A stretch of 64,000 nucleotides of DNA from an uncultured Acetobacteraceae bacterium. Its GTDB lineage: Bacteria; Pseudomonadota; Alphaproteobacteria; Acetobacterales; Acetobacteraceae. Shown piece after piece: positions 63,856 through 64,000 of this stretch. Position 1 is the stretch's first letter. Each line of letters starts with the position of its first letter. A program made the translations under genes and the position numbers. Location: the NCBI GenBank assembly GCA_903907955.1, contig CAIVPZ010000020.1, positions 91,289 through 155,288 of the forward strand, given 5' to 3'. Below the pieces are notes generated by a model, which was given only the letters and a program-made list of their open reading frames with translations, was not told the DNA's origin and searched no databases.

Positions 63856-64000
63856 CTATGCCGCCCGAATCCCGCCGATGAATCCCCCGACCTCACCGCG
63901 CAAAGTCTCCGCCTGCCGCGCCAGATCCCCGGCCGCCCCAAGCACCTGGGTGGCGGCAGCGCCGGCCTCGCCGGACATGCGGGTCAGCGTGGCGACCGAG
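63856..64000 (-). CDS. Methyl-accepting chemotaxis protein (C-terminal end, truncated by window)
   Basis: The last 48 codons of a chemoreceptor on the minus strand, ending VATLTRMSGEAGAAATQVL, GAAGDLARQAETLRGEV, GGFIGGIRAA and a TAG stop. The QAETLRGEV(G/D)xF ending is typical of alphaproteobacterial MCPs. The rest lies outside the window. Confidence 0.82.
   Translation of the reverse strand, partial: SVATLTRMSGEAGAAATQVLGAAGDLARQAETLRGEVGGFIGGIRAA

Overview
The window is a GC-rich alphaproteobacterial chromosome segment, most probably from the Acetobacteraceae (Rhodospirillales). The pointers are a hopanoid locus with hpn genes in the order used by that group, an AarC-type succinyl-CoA:acetate CoA-transferase, a ChvI/ChvG two-component pair, an erythrin-VIT1 iron exporter (MbfA), a three-gene proton-translocating transhydrogenase, and the alphaproteobacterial block rnd-kdsD-lptC-lptA-lptB-rpoN-hpf. 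This assignment is an inference from gene content; no 16S rRNA gene is present.

Layout. 1-9.3 kb: hopanoid synthesis and side-chain tailoring: the 3' part of shc, hpnG, hpnH, a divergent TetR regulator with a strong palindrome between them, then hpnM-hpnI-hpnJ-hpnK. 9.3-15 kb: small envelope proteins, a chvI-chvG-FAD oxidoreductase operon, a HugZ-like protein and a CBS-domain protein. 15-20.3 kb: a sparsely coding stretch with an RlpA-like protein, small secreted proteins and a minus-strand operon of related lipoproteins, one carrying an amber stop in its signal peptide. 20.4-28.7 kb: a tyrosine-phosphatase-like protein, a second CBS protein, polA, a zinc-finger protein, a Tat-type lipoprotein hydrolase, SapC and aarC. 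28.8-35.5 kb: an ACT-domain regulator and a MaoC protein, then a six-gene operon for a cytoplasmic heterotetrameric group-3-type [NiFe] hydrogenase with a cyclic-nucleotide-binding protein and a maturation protease; an FNR/FixK-like site lies upstream. 35.5-43 kb: an island-like S1/M41 pair next to a REP-like inverted repeat, mbfA, cytochrome b561, a glycosyltransferase-like gene with an internal duplication, ampG and two tandem Gly-rich lipoproteins. 43-54 kb: pntB-pntA2-pntA1, a glycine-zipper lipoprotein, an AarF/UbiB kinase with an M3 oligopeptidase, an acyl-CoA ligase and an aspartoacylase-like protein. 53.7-64 kb: hpf, rpoN, lptB-lptA-lptC, kdsD, rnd, tRNA-Thr(GGT), pgm, rpsD, and the last 48 codons of a chemotaxis receptor.

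The most unusual feature is a dispersed repeat of about 60-70 bp built from two palindromes. At least ten copies or partial copies occur here. Most begin at or just after the stop codon of a gene and point in that gene's direction. Three copies have been captured into coding sequence: the C-terminus of HpnJ, the N-terminus of HpnK, and the C-terminus of a small protein behind pgm. Other items of interest are the lipoprotein paralogue array, the cNMP-binding protein inside the hydrogenase operon, and a duplicated junction flanking the glycosyltransferase-like gene.
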